NCBI GenBank assembly: GCA_900074745.1
Contig: LT598468.1
Coordinates: 868,001-932,000, forward strand
Origin: Lachancea mirantina
Taxonomy: Eukaryota > Ascomycota > Saccharomycetes > Saccharomycetales > Saccharomycetaceae
Length of the DNA: 64,000 nt
Direction: 5' to 3'
In this document: piece by piece, positions 59,112 through 64,000 of the stretch
How the letters are laid out: the number at the start of each line of letters is the position of its first letter
Position numbering within the stretch: position 1 is the first letter of the stretch
Program-made: the position numbers and the translations under genes
The notes under the pieces: model-generated
Database searches by the model: none
What the model was told of the DNA's origin: nothing
Seen by the model: only the letters and a program-made list of their open reading frames with translations

Positions 59112-61637
59112 TTACAAATAATTATTATTCAACTCCGAAATCGAACGACACAGAATATGCCAATCGATCTGTCTTTCTTGTCCTTGCAATTCTTGCCATT
59201 TGCAAAGCTCATACATGAACATCAGGTTCGGCTGTATTATAATGTTCAAACGACGAACACGCACGTATAAGTATGCGCGAAGTACGTCGCAATGTAACCT
59301 GCGCATACACTCTGCAATGCAAACGGTGGCGGATCGTGAGACTCCTACCATACAGTGTACCAGGACTTTTTCGTTTTTCCTGTAACAATCGTCAATAAAT
59401 TCAAGTGCGCTTTGTAATTGCGATAACAACTGATCCTCTCCGTTGTCATAGATCTTCTTGATATGAAAAATGCGAAATCCACCTTCTTCTATGACTTCGA
59501 ACTCCGTTTCTTCAGGCAGTAGCGATTTGGCAGTAGCCGTTTCGGAAATACTCGTCATTGACAATCGGGATACTACCCTTGGGCGGTGAGTTCCAACATT
59601 TTTGCGAGTCTCGAGCTCGCTGACCGTGTAACTTCTTCTGCGAGATACCGCTGCAACAAGCCATGGCATCGTTTCTCCTACCGAGACAATGTGTTTTATG
59701 CCTAATTCTTTCAAAAGGCTGGAATTTTGGGCATGTTCCAGCGAGCCCAGGTATAAGTGTGGCAATATCCTAGATGGTAGTGGACCCTTCAATTGCACTA
59801 GATTAAAAGTGTCTTTGGGTTTTAGGAAAAACATTTTGCCGAATAGTTCCTGGCTGACTTCAAGCATGTCAGTCGTCGCTTCGTCCTTAAGTGGGCTTTT
59901 CTCTAACAATAGATATTGCAAATGCTCTAACACTTGTAAATCAACTGGGAACAGGAAAAAGGGTCTTTCCACTTCTCTATGCAGACGTATAATAGTATCT
60001 TCGAGAGGCATACTCCATGCAAAAATCAGATACGCGACCAATAAAAAGGACGTCTCTGTGTATCCATCGGTGCAGTACAGCAGGGATCCATTATTCGTCT
60101 TCTTACCGACCGCGTATAGAAGGTAGCACATGTGCAATATGATTTTAATAGACTCCAAGTTCAAATTTCCCAGTCCAATGCATCCGGAACTAGGGAAAGG
60201 TAATATCGTATGCGGTATGGCATGTCCAATGTGGATTTTGGATATCATTTGTTGAAGTAAGACCAACTCCGGCAAAGCGCTCGTTTCTGTACAGTGCACG
60301 AAAAGAGACCATGTCCTATTAGGCGTGGGTATATTGAAGAGCAAAGAATCATTAACACGAAAATCTGTTCTATTGTAATCCAGTGGTGGTACCGTCACAA
60401 TGGTATTTGTGGGACAAAAATGCGACGGGGTCTTGAAGCTAGAAGCATGCATCTCTTGTCGTTGGGAAGAATCTTTCGCTCTGACGCGGTATATTTCGTG
60501 ATCCGTAGAATTGCCGCACCAGACGGCTCCTACCGTATCGACGCAAGTTGTGCTCGACATTTTCGAGATCTCGAGCCTTTCGCGATAAAAGAGGTCCCGA
60601 TCCCAGTTGTTGAAAGAGGCCACGTCGAATTTGGATGCCAGCTGCTCGGGAGATGTTTTGCACAGCGAAGACACTTTCATGAGTGGGGTTGCGATCCAGC
60701 GCGAGTCAATTGCGGTTGATGCCAGTACTGCAGGCACCGATGTGACATTTTCATGTGCTCGAATGCATCGTAGCGCTACTAAAATCACCAGGGCCAGCTG
60801 GCGGCATCGGCAGGCGTGTGGGTGTAATAGTGCATCGAAACAGTAGATGACGCAATCGCTCGCCATTTCGACCATCTTTGCGACCTGTAAATCGAACCGA
60901 CGAAACATTCCCGGCTCTTTCCAGGGCTGTTGTTGTGAACGTGACTGTCGCACGCGATGCGATGATCCATGGCCGTACATGGCCTGTGCACGCTTGTCGG
61001 ACATCAGATGCGGGAGGACACGAAAATGTGCGCATGCAGCATTCAAAACACTAGCTTCCTGTGCATTTAGCGCGGTAACCTGCGCGGCTGCGGCTACTAC
61101 AGCTTCCATTTCCTGTTTCTGCGGGTTCCATCCCATTAAGAACTCATGCGGGTCCAACGACGAAACCAACATACCGGAGTTTTCTACGTCACTCGCGCCA
61201 GGCGGCTGTGACCGTACCGTGATGAGCATATCTCCCAATGGAGGTGCACACCCGGGCTCCGAGTAACCATGAAGCCAGGGAAAGGCTTCGTCGCACGAGG
61301 GCAGCGCGCGCGCGCGCTGCCGTTCGTAAAGTACTTCCAATTCACGTCCAGACATCAAAGGAAACGCCATTCCACCTGGACGCGTTGCATCTTTGACATC
61401 CACAGCAATTTTAGCCGCCAACTCCTCTTTCTTGTGCTTTTTCAAGGGTCTTTGTTCACCAGATTTTATACCCGTTTTTCCGCCCGCTTGGGGGTCCACA
61501 CTGCCCAAAATCGCCGCTTTTTTTTCGCACATCCCTGAATCGCCCCTGGACTCGCTCATATTAGCGTTTTTAGCGACCAAAAACTCGACTCTTTGTCGCT
61601 TTCTGGCGCCTAAACTCGCGGTCTCATTCGGAACCAT
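59112..61637 (-). CDS. PPS1: Dual-specificity protein phosphatase Pps1
   Basis: An 841-residue protein phosphatase; S. cerevisiae Pps1 has a role in S-phase control and the TOR pathway. The N-terminal ~130 residues are basic and disordered. A family-specific region covers about 140-450. A second, phosphatase-like but inactive half (YCTDGYTETSFLLVAY in place of a CX5R loop) lies near 540. The active DSP domain begins with PSRILPHLYLGSLEHAQNSS (near 630), and the catalytic HCMVGVSRSAT is near residue 762. The ATG at 61637 is the first in frame. Similar to S. cerevisiae YBR276C (807). Divergent from DPB3, as in YBR276-YBR278. Confidence 0.93.
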   Translation of the reverse strand: MVPNETASLGARKRQRVEFLVAKNANMSESRGDSGMCEKKAAILGSVDPQAGGKTGIKSGEQRPLKKHKKEELAAKIAVDVKDATRPGGMAFPLMSGRELEVLYERQRARALPSCDEAFPWLHGYSEPGCAPPLGDMLITVRSQPPGASDVENSGMLVSSLDPHEFLMGWNPQKQEMEAVVAAAAQVTALNAQEASVLNAACAHFRVLPHLMSDKRAQAMYGHGSSHRVRQSRSQQQPWKEPGMFRRFDLQVAKMVEMASDCVIYCFDALLHPHACRCRQLALVILVALRCIRAHENVTSVPAVLASTAIDSRWIATPLMKVSSLCKTSPEQLASKFDVASFNNWDRDLFYRERLEISKMSSTTCVDTVGAVWCGNSTDHEIYRVRAKDSSQRQEMHASSFKTPSHFCPTNTIVTVPPLDYNRTDFRVNDSLLFNIPTPNRTWSLFVHCTETSALPELVLLQQMISKIHIGHAIPHTILPFPSSGCIGLGNLNLESIKIILHMCYLLYAVGKKTNNGSLLYCTDGYTETSFLLVAYLIFAWSMPLEDTIIRLHREVERPFFLFPVDLQVLEHLQYLLLEKSPLKDEATTDMLEVSQELFGKMFFLKPKDTFNLVQLKGPLPSRILPHLYLGSLEHAQNSSLLKELGIKHIVSVGETMPWLVAAVSRRRSYTVSELETRKNVGTHRPRVVSRLSMTSISETATAKSLLPEETEFEVIEEGGFRIFHIKKIYDNGEDQLLSQLQSALEFIDDCYRKNEKVLVHCMVGVSRSATVCIAECMRRLHCDVLRAYLYVRVRRLNIIIQPNLMFMYELCKWQELQGQERQIDWHILCRSISELNNNYL

Positions 61638-61744
61638 TCCGGGTCCTGTTCCAGATGACTTCAATGAGATAAGCCGTCTTTCGTTAAAAGTGACATCAAC
61701 ACTTGCTTGAAAATCAACTTTTATAAGAGACGCGCAAGCTGTTA

Positions 61745-61750
61745 ACGCGT
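61745..61750. promoter_or_regulatory. MluI cell-cycle box (ACGCGT) upstream of DPB3
   Basis: ACGCGT lies 89 bp before the DPB3 start codon. MBF-type factors use this site to switch on replication genes at G1/S, which fits a polymerase epsilon subunit. Confidence 0.6.
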
Positions 61751-61838
61751 AGTAGACAAGGCGAGTTTACAGCGCAATTGCCTCCTGAAACCCAGCTTTT
61801 TTGGACTAATACCTACCTACCCACCCCCCCCCAACATA

Positions 61839-62264
61839 ATGTCTTCTGGAGACGCAACGCCACGACTACCGCTGTCAAAATGCAAGAAAATTGCTTCAAT
61901 GGATGCCGAGAACGTACCCATGTCGCAAGCGGCTCGCGCTGCAACTGCGTTCGCGACTGAGCTGTTCGTGCAGACGTTTACAGAGCAAGCCCTGGCACGT
62001 GCACAACTTACACGTCAAAGTAAGACGCGTGCCCGTGTACAGTACGACGATTTGGCGCATTGCGTTGCAACGAACGAGAAATTTGCATTTCTCGGCGATG
62101 TGGTACCTGAGACCAAGTCGCTAAGGACGCTCGTAAGAGACAACAGGGTACGTTACTCAGCTGCGACCCGCGGCCAGACGACGTTACCGTTCCGCAACAA
62201 AGACGATCCAGCTGCAGAAGCAGAAGAGCTCGAAGAGAATACTGAAGGCCGCGATTCTGCGTGA
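61839..62264 (+). CDS. DPB3: Histone-fold subunit Dpb3/Dls1 (DNA polymerase epsilon / chromatin accessibility complex)
   Basis: A 141-residue NF-YC/H2A-type histone-fold protein: LPLSKCKKIASMDAENVPMS, AARAATAFATELFVQTFTEQ and RARVQYDDLAHCVATNEKFAFLGDVVP. In S. cerevisiae two duplicates exist: DPB3 (YBR278W, polymerase epsilon with Dpb4) and DLS1 (YJL065C, ISW2/CHRAC). As a pre-duplication gene this single copy probably serves both complexes. It lacks the longer acidic tail of S. cerevisiae Dpb3 (201 residues) but keeps a short Glu-rich end. Confidence 0.92.
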   Translation: MSSGDATPRLPLSKCKKIASMDAENVPMSQAARAATAFATELFVQTFTEQALARAQLTRQSKTRARVQYDDLAHCVATNEKFAFLGDVVPETKSLRTLVRDNRVRYSAATRGQTTLPFRNKDDPAAEAEELEENTEGRDSA

Positions 62265-62319
62265 TGCATGGAACCCTTGATCATGCACAGAAGAATGCAT
62301 GACGCATGGAAGTATGCAT
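62264..62319. repeat. ATGCAT repeats in the DPB3 3' region
   Basis: ATGCAT occurs at 62264, 62295 and 62314, with the near matches CATGCAC at 62282 and CGCATG near 62303. They lie just after the DPB3 stop codon and could act in the mRNA 3' end or as DNA sites. Confidence 0.6.
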
Positions 62320-62457
62320 AGAATGTCGGAACAAAACTTGTTCTGTCAATTAGTACGGTCACATCCGGAAATGTTACGTGCATCATAAAGAACCCCCGAT
62401 GAACCATCTACAGGCCTCATTTATTGGATTCGAATCCAAGAAGTAAGCCAGACTGAA

Positions 62458-63378
62458 ATGGGTATCTACGAGGGTGAAGACAAGGACATAGAAGCTTTCA
62501 ACGAGAAATTGTTAGGAGGATCAGGTGACTCCTTGCGCAGCAAGGTGCATGATACGGTGGACACGGTAGGAGACTCGCTGTCGTCGCTTTGGGAGAGTGC
62601 AAGCGGCGGAATGGGTGACTTGTGGGGAGAAACCGGATTTGCAGGTACTATGGGCGATGTTTTGGCCGGCTGGGGATTTTTGGGTCCTCAGGGGCCCCAG
62701 GGCCCCCATGGGGCCCATGCGTCCAATAGGGGCCCACTGACCGGTTTTGGTGACTGGGAGCACACCCACGGATGGCCGCGGTTACAGGCGCACCGGACAC
62801 CCTCAGACTCGCAATTCATGCGGTGTCAGGATGAGAAGGGTCTTTCCGTATGGGATACGCGAGGCTGGTGGAGATGCTTGTTACCTGCCGCTGCGATGGA
62901 TTCGAAACTACCGGGCGCTAAGCAGCTCGATTCTGTGCTTACGCGCGAGCGCGTTGAGAGCGACGTGCATCACAACTTAGGACTTTTCTTTACGGACTAT
63001 TCGCGGTACCTCTTATGGCGTTCTGCGTTGTTACGCGAGGCTGCTGAACGTCGTAAGCAACAACTAGCCCGCGCTGACGCGGCTCGTGCCATGCGGACCA
63101 CGACGCCCGAAGACCTGATGGATTTTGGTAATGCTACAACGGCGCGTTCCGGTGAAGGTGCGAACAACGTAGTGGGTACTTCCGAATACGTGACTTACAA
63201 TTCGACGTCGGATGGTCAGGAACAAGTCAAGGAGACCAAGACGTTTTTCGCGGATGGTTCCGTACGGGTGCGGTCGGAAACGACGAAATCGAGTCCCGAG
63301 GGTAAACCACACGTGGAGTGCAAGGAACAGATGTTGTCCAAGGATGAGGCTAAGGACGGGTGGTTTTGGCGAAAGTAA
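62458..63378 (+). CDS. MPM1: Mitochondrial peculiar membrane protein Mpm1
   Basis: A 306-residue protein of the Mpm1 family, an abundant yeast mitochondrial membrane protein of unclear role (S. cerevisiae YJL066C, 252). Conserved pieces are DIEAFNEKLLGGSGDSLRSK, GDVLAGWGFLGP, LSVWDTRGWWRCLLPAAAM, the LTRERVESDVHHNLGLFFTDY region and VVGTSEYVTYNSTSDGQEQ. A Gly-Pro-Gln-rich insert (residues ~78-95) is encoded by strongly self-complementary GC-rich DNA. The longer length comes from this insert and the middle. Confidence 0.87.
   Translation: MGIYEGEDKDIEAFNEKLLGGSGDSLRSKVHDTVDTVGDSLSSLWESASGGMGDLWGETGFAGTMGDVLAGWGFLGPQGPQGPHGAHASNRGPLTGFGDWEHTHGWPRLQAHRTPSDSQFMRCQDEKGLSVWDTRGWWRCLLPAAAMDSKLPGAKQLDSVLTRERVESDVHHNLGLFFTDYSRYLLWRSALLREAAERRKQQLARADAARAMRTTTPEDLMDFGNATTARSGEGANNVVGTSEYVTYNSTSDGQEQVKETKTFFADGSVRVRSETTKSSPEGKPHVECKEQMLSKDEAKDGWFWRK
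62684..62719. repeat. GC-rich self-complementary tract inside MPM1
   Basis: Repeated GGGGCCCC/GGGCCC blocks (GGGGCCCCAGGGCCCCCATG and on) encode a GPQGPQGPHG stretch. The tract can fold into several hairpins and is far more GC-rich than its surroundings. Confidence 0.75.
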
Positions 63379-63935
63379 GGCGTGATCGTCTCCGTGTGAA
63401 GCCCGGCGGTGTTATATTAGAGCTCCCACACGATCATTGCTCATGGCTACTGAATATGATGTTGGTCCATTTGAATATATGTAAACTTTACGTTGTATGT
63501 TATTGTTGTTAAAGAGGGTGTCGCTCGTACTTCGAAATGCACAGCAGTGCGGGTCAAAACCTGGCCGGCACTCGCCCGATCAAAGGCTCACGGTTACCTG
63601 TTCAATCAATAATATCAATAATATCTCCTCCGATTTTAACAAAACTTTTTGTCTGAAGAATTTGTTAAGAAGCTAGAGCTTTGCCGTACAAAATACAAGG
63701 GTATTGATCGTAATCCTCCCTGTAGGCTGACCTCTATAATACAATCAATCGCTTTTGTCTCATTTTATTGTATGAAAGTAGGTCTTGGTTGGCTTTTACC
63801 GAACCTAAGTTACCCGGATTTGAGAAAATAATCAAATATCATCAATTCAAGAAACAGACAATGTATAATAGACAGGATTAAGAGACAAGACCAGGCTCCA
63901 GCACGACCTCAAACGACCCATTTTAAGCCGGCGTA
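63379..63935. other. Intergenic region between MPM1 and PAF1
   Basis: A 557-bp tandem spacer holding the MPM1 3' end and the PAF1 promoter. A 60-codon frame at 63649 has no ATG and no protein features. Confidence 0.5.
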
Positions 63936-64000
63936 ATGTCCAAGAAACAAGAGTATATTGCGAAAATTCGGTATCGTAATGATCTACCGCCGCCATTGTT
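63936..64000 (+). CDS. PAF1: RNA polymerase II-associated factor Paf1, N-terminal fragment
   Basis: Only the first 21 codons are in the window, cut by the right edge. They read MSKKQEYIAKIRYRNDLPPP, which matches the start of S. cerevisiae Paf1 (MSKKQEYIAPIKYQNSLPVP). Paf1 is the name-giving subunit of the elongation complex that couples transcription to histone modification. Position after DPB3 and PPS1 fits YBR279W. Confidence 0.9.
   Translation, partial: MSKKQEYIAKIRYRNDLPPPL

Overview
This window is nuclear DNA of a budding yeast of the family Saccharomycetaceae, from a lineage that did not go through the whole-genome duplication. It is most like Lachancea. Genes are dense, mostly intronless and separated by short spacers. 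Nearly every one has a clear Saccharomyces cerevisiae counterpart. The gene order interleaves two S. cerevisiae regions (YJL055-YJL066 with YBR265-YBR279; YLR251-YLR257 with YGL159-YGL160 and YFR016), which is the pattern of an unduplicated ancestor. No transposon, LTR, rRNA or CRISPR-like element was recognised.

Layout. (1) 1-8.9 kb is the YKR084-YKR088 block: HBS1/SKI7 (partial), MRPL20, PRP16, OMA1, an RTS2-like gene and TVP38. (2) 8.9-16.5 kb is a synteny break with a large Zn2Cys6 regulator and a big protein I do not recognise, which seems to have a missed 5' exon and intron. (3) 16.5-31.7 kb holds SYM1, MCP2, an ornithine cyclodeaminase-like gene, HAP1 with seven heme-regulatory CP motifs, AIM14, tRNA-Gly(GCC), a YLR257W-like gene and AIP5 (YFR016C-like). 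(4) 31.9-64 kb is the YJL/YBR mosaic: LOG1, ZAP1, EFM2, IKS1, BIT61/BIT2, YHC3, MRPL37, NUP82, SDH8, BNA3, LAS21, REI1, TSC10, COA3, MRPL8, MCY1, PPS1, DPB3/DLS1, MPM1 and the first codons of PAF1.

Themes. Several genes serve mitochondria (MRPL20, MRPL37, MRPL8, OMA1, SYM1, MCP2, SDH8, COA3, MPM1, perhaps MCY1). HAP1, the heme/oxygen regulator, lies among them. Others serve RNA and translation (HBS1/SKI7, PRP16, REI1, EFM2), the secretory pathway and lipids (TVP38, LAS21, TSC10, YHC3) and metal sensing (ZAP1).

The best observations are: an HBS1/SKI7 locus built for alternative 3' splicing, with both products in frame; a probable unannotated intron and exon in the orphan gene at 13.6-16.3 kb; a same-strand overlap of the YLR257W-like and AIP5 reading frames ending in a tandem stop; upstream start codons before BNA3 and ZAP1; and convergent BIT61/YHC3 genes whose stop codons abut. 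Where the longest open frame began at a non-ATG codon, I moved the start to the first in-frame ATG.
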